A stretch of 64,000 bases of DNA from Bifidobacterium cebidarum (GTDB lineage: Bacteria > Actinomycetota > Actinomycetes > Actinomycetales > Bifidobacteriaceae): the NCBI RefSeq assembly GCF_009193305.1, contig NZ_WBVS01000003.1, positions 1 through 64,000 of the forward strand, read 5' to 3'. Both the position numbers and the translations under genes were made by a program. The notes under the pieces were generated by a model. The model was given only the letters and a program-made list of their open reading frames with translations. It made no database searches and was not told where the DNA came from. Of the stretch, positions 36,558-45,580 are shown piece after piece; position 1 is the stretch's first letter; each line of letters opens with the position of its first letter.

Positions 36558-38180
36558 TTATGCCTGCACATGCACAGACGTGCCATCAAGGCACCAACCG
36601 TAGAACCATTCGGCCACATCCCAGCCAATGCCTACGCAACCGTGAGAAGTGTTGGCATTCATAGCGCCGATTGCGGCATCAGACATCGGAGAGACAATAC
36701 GATGAATTGCACACCCGGACTTGGAGAAATAATTCACAAAACCGACGTCCTTGACATCCCATTTCGAGGAAGAGCCATCGGAAAGCGTCAGATTGCCGCT
36801 CATATCCTGCGACTGGTATTTGAGCCAAATCTTAAAGTCACCGGTAGGCGTGCACAGATCGCCAGTGCATTGACCGGTTCCGCGAACATTGCCTTCGCCT
36901 GCAGACATATTCATCGTCTTGATGAGCTGATCATTCTCGTAGGCGTAGACCTTGCCGTCGGACAAATCGACTACTACATGACGTTTCGTGGTCTTGGTCT
37001 GCATCGGGTCCACAGTGCCTTCCACGGTGACGGAACCGCTGCCCTGCGCGAGAGCTTCCACGGCATCCTGACCGATATGAGCATCGGCGCCACTGGCAAC
37101 GGTGACCCCGTCATGACCCTCTTTGATGACCTTGAGTTCGTCACCATCATTATTGACGATGACTTCACGGTCCTCACGGCCGGTATGCAAATTCGGCTTG
37201 ATGGAATCGACATAGTATTGCTGCAGTTTGGTCGCATCAAAAACCACATATCCGCTGCGAGTCTCATTGGAGCCAAGCTTGGCGTTCTTATTGGCTTCGA
37301 TATGCGTAGATGCAGCCAATGCCGGAGCGTCAATCGAGGCAATCTGATGATCGGTCACCTTGATGGTCACCGGATTGGCGACCAAAGCATCAAGCGTGGT
37401 CTTGGCATCGTTGGCCACGGCATCGGTCACAGCTGGCTCGGTGTTTTTAAGGGCAACGGTCACCGCCTGGGCAGGCTCATTCCCAAGGGTTTTGACACTG
37501 GTCAAAGCCGCCTGGGCCACTGGTTTGGCGTCAAGGCCTTCACCTTGCTGGCCCGCGACAACTTCGAAACCGTTACCGTCTGCGTTCAGCTGCACCTTGG
37601 CATCCACAGGCTTGACTTCATTGACGCCGAGCTTGGCATTGAGCGTTGCATTATCCGCCGCATCAGCAGTGGCCGGAGTGACGGTCACGTTCTTCTTCAC
37701 CCAGAACGCGTACTGCTGCCACCATGCATCGCCACGCTTGGCATTGACCACATCGGAGGCGATGGCATCGGAATCGACGCTCAGTCCAAGATCTTTCAGG
37801 GAAACCTTGGCGGTCTTGCCTTCATAATTTACCGAGACGGTGGCATTGCCGACGGCATCATCAATCTGTTCGGCGATATGGCTCTGGCTTTGACCCATCA
37901 CCGGGTTGCCCCACAGAGTCACGCCAGGTAATGCATGCGATTGGAAGAACCAGAATCCGCCGCCGAGACCGGCGACGAAAACAGCCACCACGCCCAATAC
38001 GAGCCATGGCCAGATTACATGGCGCCTGCCATGCCTGACTTTTAATGTATGATCATCAATCTCCTGAATCGGCTGAGCGACATCGAAAGGAGTGAACACA
38101 GCCGTCGTTTCCCCGTCGCTTACCGACCTCGCGACACCGGGCTGAGGCGTGCCCATCGTCTGACCGTAGTTATCCGTCAT
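36558..38180 (-). CDS. L,D-transpeptidase (YkuD) with PG-binding-like repeats, membrane-anchored
   Basis: The 540-residue product has a cytoplasmic N-terminus of about 55 residues and one membrane anchor (about 57-80). A long extracytoplasmic region with putative PG_binding_4-like repeats follows (about 100-380). The C-terminal YkuD domain (about 410-540) has the catalytic signature ending TSHGCVGIG, with the nucleophile Cys and the upstream His in GCAIHRI. Such enzymes make 3-3 cross-links in peptidoglycan or attach proteins to it, and are insensitive to many penicillins. It is monocistronic between pyrG and sufB, with hairpins on both sides. Confidence 0.93.
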   Translation of the reverse strand: MTDNYGQTMGTPQPGVARSVSDGETTAVFTPFDVAQPIQEIDDHTLKVRHGRRHVIWPWLVLGVVAVFVAGLGGGFWFFQSHALPGVTLWGNPVMGQSQSHIAEQIDDAVGNATVSVNYEGKTAKVSLKDLGLSVDSDAIASDVVNAKRGDAWWQQYAFWVKKNVTVTPATADAADNATLNAKLGVNEVKPVDAKVQLNADGNGFEVVAGQQGEGLDAKPVAQAALTSVKTLGNEPAQAVTVALKNTEPAVTDAVANDAKTTLDALVANPVTIKVTDHQIASIDAPALAASTHIEANKNAKLGSNETRSGYVVFDATKLQQYYVDSIKPNLHTGREDREVIVNNDGDELKVIKEGHDGVTVASGADAHIGQDAVEALAQGSGSVTVEGTVDPMQTKTTKRHVVVDLSDGKVYAYENDQLIKTMNMSAGEGNVRGTGQCTGDLCTPTGDFKIWLKYQSQDMSGNLTLSDGSSSKWDVKDVGFVNYFSKSGCAIHRIVSPMSDAAIGAMNANTSHGCVGIGWDVAEWFYGWCLDGTSVHVQA

Positions 38181-38244
38181 CTTGAACTCTTACATGTTTT
38201 GTTGCCGTTCGTACAATGCCTGTACGTTTGCGTTTCATTATGCA

Positions 38245-38281
38245 CTAAGGCCATGAACTCTTCGCGAATTCATGGCCTTAG
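38245..38281 (-). terminator. Terminator after pyrG
   Basis: A 13-bp perfect stem pairs CTAAGGCCATGAA (38245-38257) with TTCATGGCCTTAG (38269-38281), with an 11-nt loop. It lies 45 bp past the pyrG stop on the minus strand. Confidence 0.82.
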
Positions 38282-38326
38282 TAAGCAGTTAGCGTACGTG
38301 ATTTACATCACGTTCACTGGCATATG

Positions 38327-39988
38327 TCAACGTGACTGCTGGTGGTCAAGCGCGGCCTTCACCAAGCCGGCGAACAGCGGGTGCGGCTTGGTTGGGCGGG
38401 ACTTGAACTCCGGATGAGCCTGAGTGGCCACATAGAACGGGTGCACGTCCTGCGGAAGCTCCACGAACTCGGTGAGCTCGCCGTCCGGGCTCTGGCCGGA
38501 GATACGCAGACCGCCTTCACGCAGACGATCCTTGTAGGCCACGTTGACCTCGTAACGGTGACGGTGACGCTCGGTGACATGCGTGGTGCCGTAGAGCTCG
38601 GCGACCAGAGAACCTTCCTCCAGTTCCGCGGGGTAGGAGCCAAGGCGCATGGTGTGGCCCATATCGCCCTTGCCGGCCACGATGTCCTTCTGCTCCTCCA
38701 TCGTGGCGATCACCGGGTTGGCGCAATCCGGCTCGAACTCGGTGGAGTTGGCGTCTTCGATGCCAAGCACGTGGCGGGCGTATTCGATGACCATCGACTG
38801 CAGGCCAAGGCACAGGCCGAGAGCGGGCAGACCGTTCTCACGGGCGAACTTCAACGCACCGATCTTGCCTTCGATGCCGCGGATGCCGAAACCGCCGGGG
38901 ATTACGATGCCGTCGATGTTGTCAAGAGCGGCTGCGGCGCCTTCGGTGGTCTCGCAACGGTCGGCGGCAACCCACTTGACGTTAACCTTGGCCCAGTTCG
39001 CGAAGCCACCGGCCTTGATGGCCTCGGTGACGGACAAGTACGCGTCCGGCAGATCGATGTACTTGCCAACGATGGCGATGTTGACCTCATGCTTGGGATG
39101 ATGCACGCGTTCCAGCAAATCGGCCCATTCGTCCCAATCAACATCATGGAACGGCAGACCGAGCTCGCGAACTACGTAGGCGTCCAGGCCTTCCTCGAAC
39201 AGGATCTTCGGCACATCGTAGATGCTCGGGGCATCCACGCAGTTGACGACGCCTTCCGGATCGACGTCACACATCAGGGAGATCTTGTCCTTGATGCCCT
39301 GGTTCAGCGGACGGTCGGAGCGCAGCACCAACGCGTCCGGGGAGATGCCGAGCTGACGCAGCATCATCACGGAGTGCTGGGTCGGTTTGGTCTTGAGCTC
39401 ATGCGCAGCGGAGATATATGGCACTAGGGAGACGTGCACGAACATGCAGTTCTCCGGGCCGAGATCGCGACGCACCTCGCGCGCCGCCTCAAGGAACGGC
39501 TGGGATTCGATATCGCCCACGGTGCCACCGATTTCGGTGATGATCACATCGACGTCATCGGATGCCTGGGCGCGCATACGGGACTTGATCTCGTTGGTGA
39601 TGTGCGGAATGACCTGCACGCACTGGCCGAGGTATTCGCCGGCGCGCTCCTTGCGCAGCACTTCCTGGTAAATCTGGCCAGTGGTGACATTGGCCTTCTG
39701 GGAGAGGAATACATCAAGGAAGCGCTCATAGTGGCCGATGTCGAGATCGGTCTCAGCGCCGTCCTCGGTCACGTACACCTCACCATGCTGGAACGGGTTC
39801 ATGGTACCCGGATCCACATTGATGTACGGATCCAGCTTCTGCTGGAGCACATGAATACCACGGCTACGCAGCAAACGTCCGAGGGACGAAGCGGTCAGGC
39901 CTTTACCGAGGGAGGAAACAACACCACCGGTGACGAAAATATGCTTGGTGACGTGTTCTTGAGAATTGCCATGTGTTCTTCTAACCAT
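38327..39988 (-). CDS. pyrG: CTP synthase
   Basis: The 553-residue product has the N-terminal synthase domain with [15 protein letters not shown] (P-loop, about residue 16-30) and [19 protein letters not shown]. The C-terminal class I glutamine amidotransferase domain (about 305-550) has [10 protein letters not shown], nucleophile Cys in LGLCLGLQ and the His/Glu pair in AHPEF. It makes CTP from UTP with glutamine nitrogen. It starts 75 bp after aroQ on the same strand. A short basic N-terminal extension ([12 protein letters not shown]) precedes the conserved start. Confidence 0.97.
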   Translation of the reverse strand: MVRRTHGNSQEHVTKHIFVTGGVVSSLGKGLTASSLGRLLRSRGIHVLQQKLDPYINVDPGTMNPFQHGEVYVTEDGAETDLDIGHYERFLDVFLSQKANVTTGQIYQEVLRKERAGEYLGQCVQVIPHITNEIKSRMRAQASDDVDVIITEIGGTVGDIESQPFLEAAREVRRDLGPENCMFVHVSLVPYISAAHELKTKPTQHSVMMLRQLGISPDALVLRSDRPLNQGIKDKISLMCDVDPEGVVNCVDAPSIYDVPKILFEEGLDAYVVRELGLPFHDVDWDEWADLLERVHHPKHEVNIAIVGKYIDLPDAYLSVTEAIKAGGFANWAKVNVKWVAADRCETTEGAAAALDNIDGIVIPGGFGIRGIEGKIGALKFARENGLPALGLCLGLQSMVIEYARHVLGIEDANSTEFEPDCANPVIATMEEQKDIVAGKGDMGHTMRLGSYPAELEEGSLVAELYGTTHVTERHRHRYEVNVAYKDRLREGGLRISGQSPDGELTEFVELPQDVHPFYVATQAHPEFKSRPTKPHPLFAGLVKAALDHQQSR

Positions 39989-40063
39989 GGAATTTCACTC
40001 TATCATCCGCGCATGACGCGATGTCAAACGTGTGTTCCCTCCCCTGGCGCCTATTCCTGTCTA

Positions 40064-40510
40064 TTACTGTGCGAGCAAATGCGCGATGGCTTCAATAGCC
40101 AGTTTGTAGCCATAGAATCCCATACCGGTAATGGTGCCAGTGGCAACCGGGCTGATCACGGAACGTTTGCGGAATTCGTCGCGCGCAGACGGATTGGAAA
40201 TATGCACTTCCATCAGCGGCAGTCCGGCATCGCCCACCATGTGGGCGGCATCGGCAAGAGCATAGCTGTAATGGGTGAAAGCGGCCGGGTTCATGACCAC
40301 CGGAGTTTTCTCGTCGGCTGCCTGATGCATCCAATGCACCATCTCGGCCTCATCGTCGGTTTGACGAACTTCGACTTCAAGACCGAGTTCCTTGCCCCAC
40401 TCGGTGCACAGGCGACGAAGCTCTTGAAGATCCTGGCGTCCGTAGACATCTGGCTGGCGTACGCCAAGACGGCCGAGATTCGGGCCGTTGACAACGATGA
40501 TTTTGCTCAT
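40064..40510 (-). CDS. aroQ: 3-Dehydroquinate dehydratase, type II
   Basis: The 148-residue protein is of the small dodecameric type II family. Visible are IVVNGPNLGRLGVRQPDVYG, with the catalytic Tyr/Arg region, and PVVMNPAAFTHYSYALADA, which carries the conserved Asn and His. VHISNPSARDEFRKRSVISP lies near the C-terminus. It converts 3-dehydroquinate to 3-dehydroshikimate (shikimate pathway, step 3). It follows aroKB by 8 bp. Confidence 0.96.
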   Translation of the reverse strand: MSKIIVVNGPNLGRLGVRQPDVYGRQDLQELRRLCTEWGKELGLEVEVRQTDDEAEMVHWMHQAADEKTPVVMNPAAFTHYSYALADAAHMVGDAGLPLMEVHISNPSARDEFRKRSVISPVATGTITGMGFYGYKLAIEAIAHLLAQ

Positions 40511-40518
40511 ATTGCTCC

Positions 40519-42141
40519 TTAATGCTGAATACGGCGGAAGGCTTCTTCCACATCGTCGACGGATGGATTATCGAGGTGAACGACATGACCGATGGAATCA
40601 AGCACCACGAACCGCAGTTCATTGCCGCGCGCCTTCTTATCGCGATGCATCAGGGCGAGTACATCCTCAAAGGAGCCGTCATTCCAGGATGTCGGCAGGC
40701 CCAGAGAAGACAGCAGCGAACGATGGTAATCCACCAAATCGCGGTCGATCAGGCCCATGATGTTGGCCAGCTCGGCTGCATATACCATGCCTACCGCCAC
40801 TGCGTTGCCGTGACGCCAGCGGAAGTGCTCCAACTTCTCGATGGCATGGCCCAGCGTATGGCCATAGTTCAGGAATTCACGAAGTCCCTTCTCCTTCAGG
40901 TCGGAGGAGACATGGTAGGCCTTGACACGAACCGTACGCTCGATGAGCTCGGCCACCACATCTTCAAGAGGCGATCCCAGGAACGTCTGACCATTGAAGT
41001 TCCTCAGCTCGTCGGCGTGCTCTTCGAGAATATGCAGAATCTCGGGATCACGGATGAAACCGGATTTGGCCACTTCTCCAAGGCCTTCGATGAATATGTC
41101 GTTAGGCAGCGAAGCCAACGTGGTCATATCCGCCAATACGCCGGCCGGCGTGTAGAACGACCCGACCAGGTTCTTGCCTTGCGGCGTATTGATGCCGGTT
41201 TTACCTCCGGTCGAAGCGTCCACCATGGCCAACAGCGAGGTCGGACAGTTGACGTAACGGATGCCGCGCATCCACGTGGCCGCAACGAAACCGGCCAAAT
41301 CGGTGGCTGCACCACCGCCGAGCCCCACCACCGCATCAGAGCGGGTGAATCCTTCAGCACCAAGACGTTCCCAAATGCCGTTGGCAACGGCTATGGTCTT
41401 GCCGGGTTCGGCATCCGGAATCACAATGTCGGAGACCTCATAACCGCCTTGGCGCAACAGGGCGCGGGCACGATCGGAATGGCGCTGCACCGGCTGGGTG
41501 TGAATCAATGCGATCTTCTTCGGCTGAGTGCCAAGCACATCCACCAGTCGGTTCATCGCGCCTTCGCCAATGGCCACATTGTAAGGTTCGATGGCTGTTC
41601 CATCCACATGAACGATTCGTTGGGAAACCATATCTATCACTTTCTTAGCGGCACCTTGCGGGGTCAGACCGCGCGTATGAACGTGGACATTGGACACTTC
41701 ATGGAACACCGGATCGCGCTGCTCATACAATTTCCGCCACCGGGCATTGGCGTCCCCATTGAGCATGGGTCTGCCGCCTCCCCGATTGGCGCGCTCCATG
41801 GCCTCCTGCGGATCGGCGTCAAGATAGACCACCTTGCCGCCACGACCGATGTACGCGGACAATTCGCGCTGGGTGGAGGGGGTCATCGGTGCCCCTCCAC
41901 CAAGGGAGAAAATGCCTTCGAAACCCTCGAGGAAATCAGCGATGACGTCGGCCTCGACCTCACGGAATGCCGGTTCACCATACTGTTCAAAGTATGCGGG
42001 GATCTTCATGCCGACTTCGCGTTCGATCTCCGCGTCCGCATCGGCGAAAGGAAGGTGCAGCATGTGTGCGACTTCCTTGCCGACGCGCGTCTTGCCGGCA
42101 CCCATCATGCCGAGAATCACTGCGTAAGGGCGTGCTGCCAT
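40519..42141 (-). CDS. aroKB: Shikimate kinase - 3-dehydroquinate synthase fusion
   Basis: The 540-residue product from ATG at 42141 ([21 protein letters not shown]) joins two enzymes. Residues about 1-175 are shikimate kinase with P-loop GMMGAGKT and GGGAPM. Residues about 185-540 are dehydroquinate synthase with [19 protein letters not shown], the KTGIN stretch and the metal-binding histidines in [22 protein letters not shown]. It catalyses steps 2 and 5 of the pathway, which are not consecutive. An in-frame ATG at 42180 would overlap aroC by 22 bp and is less likely. It sits between aroC (17 bp) and aroQ (8 bp). Confidence 0.94.
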   Translation of the reverse strand: MAARPYAVILGMMGAGKTRVGKEVAHMLHLPFADADAEIEREVGMKIPAYFEQYGEPAFREVEADVIADFLEGFEGIFSLGGGAPMTPSTQRELSAYIGRGGKVVYLDADPQEAMERANRGGGRPMLNGDANARWRKLYEQRDPVFHEVSNVHVHTRGLTPQGAAKKVIDMVSQRIVHVDGTAIEPYNVAIGEGAMNRLVDVLGTQPKKIALIHTQPVQRHSDRARALLRQGGYEVSDIVIPDAEPGKTIAVANGIWERLGAEGFTRSDAVVGLGGGAATDLAGFVAATWMRGIRYVNCPTSLLAMVDASTGGKTGINTPQGKNLVGSFYTPAGVLADMTTLASLPNDIFIEGLGEVAKSGFIRDPEILHILEEHADELRNFNGQTFLGSPLEDVVAELIERTVRVKAYHVSSDLKEKGLREFLNYGHTLGHAIEKLEHFRWRHGNAVAVGMVYAAELANIMGLIDRDLVDYHRSLLSSLGLPTSWNDGSFEDVLALMHRDKKARGNELRFVVLDSIGHVVHLDNPSVDDVEEAFRRIQH

Positions 42142-42158
42142 ATCATCAATCCCGGTTA

Positions 42159-43346
42159 TCAGCGCATGTGCTCGGGCCAAGAGGCTAGGTATGCCTCAAG
42201 GTTGCGATGCGTTTCCTCGACGCTGTCTCCACCGAACTTGTCCAGCGCATACTGGGCAAGAGTGAGGCGCACCATAGCTTCAGCCACTACGGCGGCCGCT
42301 GGAACCGCCGTGCTGTCGGAACGCTGGTTGATGGCCTTCGCGGCCTCCCCGGTCAGCACATCCACGGTGCGTAAGGCCTTCGGAATAGAAGGAATCGGCT
42401 TCATGGCTCCACGAACACGAATCACCTGCCCGTTGGACATACCGCCTTCAATGCCTCCGGCACGGTTGGAGAGACGGTCGATGCGACCATCCGCGTTCAC
42501 TACGATCTCATCATGCGCCTGGGAGCCCGGGCGTGCGGCCTCAAGGAAGCCGTCACCGATTTCCACGCCCTTGAACGCCTGAATGCCCATGATGGCGCCG
42601 GTCAATGCAGCATCGAGCCTGCGATCGGACTCCACGTAGGTACCGATACCGGCAGGGACACCATAGGCGAGCACCTCCACCACACCGCCGAGCGTATCCG
42701 CGGCCTTCTTGGCCTCGTCGATACGCTCGATGATACGCTGTTCGCCTTCCTTATCGAGGGTACGTACCGGGGAGGCATCCAAGGCGTCCACGTCGTCTGG
42801 GGTAGGCAACGGCAAGTCAGGGTCCGTGGAGACGCCGCCAAGCGCCACCACATGCGACACCGTGCGAATGCCGAATGCCTGCTCGAGGAATTGGCGGGCG
42901 ACCTCGCCAAGCGCCACACGGGAAGCGGTCTCACGGGCGCTTGAACGTTCCAGCACCGGACGGGCGTCATCGAAGCCGTACTTGCGCATGCCGGTCAGAT
43001 CGGCATGTCCGGGGCGCGGCCGGCTCAACGGCGCGTTACGGCCTTCACGCGGCAGGTCATGGTCAAGGGCATCCGCACTCATCACCTCGGTCCACTTGGG
43101 CCACTCGGTGTTGGCGATTTCAATGGCGATCGGGGAGCCAAGCGTCAAACCATGGCGCACGCCGGTGAGCAGACGAACCTGATCCTGTTCGAATTTCATG
43201 CGGGCGCCGCGACCGTACCCAAGACGGCGACGGGCAAGAGCACCAACGATATCATTCGTGCTGATGCGGATGCCAGCCGGCAGCCCTTCAATCATCGCCA
43301 CCAAGGCCTCTCCGTGAGACTCCCCCGCTGTCTGCCAGCGCAACAT
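42159..43346 (-). CDS. aroC: Chorismate synthase
   Basis: The 395-residue product has the family signatures [20 protein letters not shown] at the N-terminus, [16 protein letters not shown] (about residue 107), [17 protein letters not shown] (about 135) and [17 protein letters not shown] near the C-terminus. It uses reduced FMN to form chorismate from EPSP. It is the first gene of the aroC-aroKB-aroQ set on the minus strand. The upstream A24 peptidase gene is divergent, 51 bp away. Confidence 0.97.
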   Translation of the reverse strand: MLRWQTAGESHGEALVAMIEGLPAGIRISTNDIVGALARRRLGYGRGARMKFEQDQVRLLTGVRHGLTLGSPIAIEIANTEWPKWTEVMSADALDHDLPREGRNAPLSRPRPGHADLTGMRKYGFDDARPVLERSSARETASRVALGEVARQFLEQAFGIRTVSHVVALGGVSTDPDLPLPTPDDVDALDASPVRTLDKEGEQRIIERIDEAKKAADTLGGVVEVLAYGVPAGIGTYVESDRRLDAALTGAIMGIQAFKGVEIGDGFLEAARPGSQAHDEIVVNADGRIDRLSNRAGGIEGGMSNGQVIRVRGAMKPIPSIPKALRTVDVLTGEAAKAINQRSDSTAVPAAAVVAEAMVRLTLAQYALDKFGGDSVEETHRNLEAYLASWPEHMR

Positions 43347-43397
43347 AGCAAATCCCTCTCATTTCAATGGTCAATAACTAGGGGATAATGGTAAGCC

Positions 43398-43868
43398 ATG
43401 CCATACCTGTTCACTCTTCCCGGTCTGCTATGTGAGCTTGCGCTGTCCATCGAGGATATGCACACTCGACGGGTTCCTTTGCCTTGGGTGGCATCAGGCG
43501 CCTTGCTGCAACTGGTTGCCGTATTCGCATACGGCGTGATGACCAACGACCTGTTCACATTGCTGCAAGCGCTTCTGTTCACGGGGCTGTGCTGTCTGAT
43601 TCAATGTGCGCTGGCACTAATCGTCCCGCGCTCTTTGGGGTTCGGCGATGTGACCGCATTGATTCCCGCCGGTCTTGCGGTAGGGATGTTCGGGCTCTCC
43701 CCCATCGTGATGTGGTGGCTGGCCATGGGCGTATGCGGTCTTCTCTGGATCGGATGCTGGGTCAGACTCAATGCGCACGATACATCGGTCCACGCGGGCA
43801 AAGTGCCGTACGTGCCGGTGATATTCGTGTCGGCGGTTATCGCACTCGCATTGAACTGGATATTCTGA
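43398..43868 (+). CDS. A24-family prepilin peptidase, short form
   Basis: The 156-residue protein has about five to six membrane helices. The two catalytic aspartates of A24 peptidases are visible: SIEDMHTRRVP (Asp about residue 21) and SLGFGDVTAL (GxGD motif, Asp about 78). The N-terminal methylase domain of PilD is absent, as in the short actinobacterial forms that process Tad/Flp or type IVb prepilins. It is the only plus-strand gene in a 20-kb minus-strand run. In related actinobacteria this type of gene sits between aroE and aroC; no aroE is present here. Confidence 0.88.
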   Translation: MPYLFTLPGLLCELALSIEDMHTRRVPLPWVASGALLQLVAVFAYGVMTNDLFTLLQALLFTGLCCLIQCALALIVPRSLGFGDVTALIPAGLAVGMFGLSPIVMWWLAMGVCGLLWIGCWVRLNAHDTSVHAGKVPYVPVIFVSAVIALALNWIF

Positions 43869-43889
43869 ATCATCCATGCGAATACAGCA

Positions 43890-43911
43890 GTGCCTCCCAT
43901 ATGGGAGGCAC
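43890..43911. terminator. Bidirectional hairpin between convergent genes
   Basis: GTGCCTCCCAT/ATGGGAGGCAC is a 22-bp perfect palindrome (43890-43911) placed between the A24 peptidase stop and the mltG stop. It probably ends both convergent transcripts. Confidence 0.8.
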
Positions 43912-43923
43912 TTGAGCAAATAG

Positions 43924-45108
43924 TTACTGGTTTTCGGCTTGCCATTGACGAAGCTCGGCCACGTTTTTGTCATGCTCTTCGGCAGTGGTCGCGAACTTGG
44001 TTTCGCCCGTATCGAGGTTCACGGTGCAGAAGTACAGCCAGTCACCGCTTTCCGGATTCATGGCCGCCTGAATGGCGTTGTCTCCCGGATTGCTAATCGG
44101 CGTTGGCGGCAGGCCCGCGATCTTATAGGTGTTGTACGGGTTCGACTCGTCCTGGAGCATCGCAGTGGTCACATCGGCCGGCTGAACGTTATTGCCATAG
44201 GCAACCGTTGAATCCATACCCAAGGACATGCCCTGCGCCAGACGATTTTCAATGACTCTGGTCACTTTGCCGTAATAATCGGCCTTGTTGACCTCAGCCT
44301 CGGCAATGGAGGCGATAATCATCACACGTTCACGGTCGGCACCGGAAGGCACACCGAGCTCCTCAAGCTTGGCGATACGCTTATCGACCATGTCCTTGAG
44401 GATGTCCGAGGCGCTGCCCATGCCCTTGACATTATAGGTGCCGGGCTCCAGCCAGCCTTCAAAACTGCCGTTGGCTTCGGCAGGCAAAATACCGTCACCC
44501 TTGTTGCTGATGATAGTTTCGAAATCGGATTGGGCGATGCCGGACAAGGCTGCGGCATCGGCGATGACCGCGCTGAGTCGTTCGCCAGGGCGCACTTCGA
44601 GGAATCCCGCCGCCTTCGAACTGTCAGTGAGAATAGCGAGCGCATCGGAAGCCGCCATATGCTTCTTGAGCGTAAAGGTTCCCGGATACAGTTTGGAATC
44701 GTTCGCGCTCACCAGACTGGTGAAGGCGTCGGTAGATTTGATGACTTCAGCCTTCAGCAAGCCCTTGGAGATTTCGACGGCGCCCTGGCCTTCACTGACA
44801 GTGAACGTCACTTCGCCATATCCAGGGCCGGGGTAATCTTCCAACGCCGTATTCGCCTGACTCTGACTGTCGCGAATGGCGTGCAGTTTGGAGATGGCGA
44901 AGTAGCCGCCGCCGATAATCACCGCAACGGCCACAATCGCCGCGATGATGGCGCCAAAGCGCCTCTGCTTGCGCTGTTTACGGCGTTTGCGCATCTCACG
45001 GCGAGATCTCGGAGGCTTCGGAGGAACCCCTCCACCCGTCAGCGATCCGGTTCCTTGTTCAACCCAGTGCGTGTTCTCATCGAAGAAATCATGAATGTTA
45101 TCTGACAT
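43924..45108 (-). CDS. mltG: Endolytic murein transglycosylase MltG (YceG-like)
   Basis: The 394-residue product from ATG at 45108 (MSDNIHDFF) has GAGGT eight bases upstream. ATG at 45123 overlaps the ruvX stop (ATGA) and is a real alternative. A basic cytoplasmic stretch precedes a membrane anchor (about residues 48-70). A LysM-like region and the YceG domain follow, with the catalytic Glu in MIIASIAEAEV (about residue 262) and GMDSTVAYG after it. It cleaves nascent glycan strands and sets their length. It is coupled to ruvX upstream, as in most bacteria. Confidence 0.94.
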   Translation of the reverse strand: MSDNIHDFFDENTHWVEQGTGSLTGGGVPPKPPRSRREMRKRRKQRKQRRFGAIIAAIVAVAVIIGGGYFAISKLHAIRDSQSQANTALEDYPGPGYGEVTFTVSEGQGAVEISKGLLKAEVIKSTDAFTSLVSANDSKLYPGTFTLKKHMAASDALAILTDSSKAAGFLEVRPGERLSAVIADAAALSGIAQSDFETIISNKGDGILPAEANGSFEGWLEPGTYNVKGMGSASDILKDMVDKRIAKLEELGVPSGADRERVMIIASIAEAEVNKADYYGKVTRVIENRLAQGMSLGMDSTVAYGNNVQPADVTTAMLQDESNPYNTYKIAGLPPTPISNPGDNAIQAAMNPESGDWLYFCTVNLDTGETKFATTAEEHDKNVAELRQWQAENQ

Positions 45109-45119
45109 GAACCCGTACC

Positions 45120-45575
45120 TCATTGTTTCCCGGCACGGTCGAGTGCCGTCTGCAAGATCACCACTGCCGACTGCTGATCGACCAAGGGCCTATGCTTGTT
45201 CGAGGATTTATTGGCCTCGAACAGCTGCCGATGCGCGCTGACAGTGGTCAATCGCTCATCAATCAATGATACCTGCGGAATCTTATCTTTCTCTAATGTG
45301 TTCTCCGCTTCCGTCTGCAATCTCTTCTCAAGATTCGCAGCCCATCGACGCGCCTTTTTTGCGCTTTTGCCCTCTGTTCCATCCATTTGCAGCGGAAGGC
45401 CGACAACCACATGCGTCACATGCTCGTCTTCAATGACGTCGAGCACATCGTCGATGGCAAAGAAATAATCACCGGCAACATAGATATCGCCTGCCGGGTG
45501 GGCGAAGGTAAGCTCGGGATCGGACAATGCGAGTCCGACCCGAGCATTACCTAAATCGACGCCTAACCACACCAC
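45120..45575 (-). CDS. ruvX: Pre-16S rRNA nuclease / Holliday junction resolvase-like RuvX (YqgF)
   Basis: The 151-residue RNase H-fold protein begins WLGVDLGNARVGLALSDPEL, with the first catalytic Asp. It has HVVVGLPLQMDGTEG (about residue 57) and VSLIDERLTTVSAHR (about 100), and ends with the VDQQSAVVILQTALD motif containing the last Asp. The YqgF family processes the 5' end of 16S rRNA. The start is GTG at 45575, five bases after the alaS stop. Confidence 0.94.
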   Translation of the reverse strand: MVWLGVDLGNARVGLALSDPELTFAHPAGDIYVAGDYFFAIDDVLDVIEDEHVTHVVVGLPLQMDGTEGKSAKKARRWAANLEKRLQTEAENTLEKDKIPQVSLIDERLTTVSAHRQLFEANKSSNKHRPLVDQQSAVVILQTALDRAGKQ

Positions 45576-45580
45576 AGGCG

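Noticed and set aside
40522-42582. 686-codon plus-strand frame opposite aroKB/aroC
   Set aside because: It shadows two motif-complete enzymes and shows no domain.
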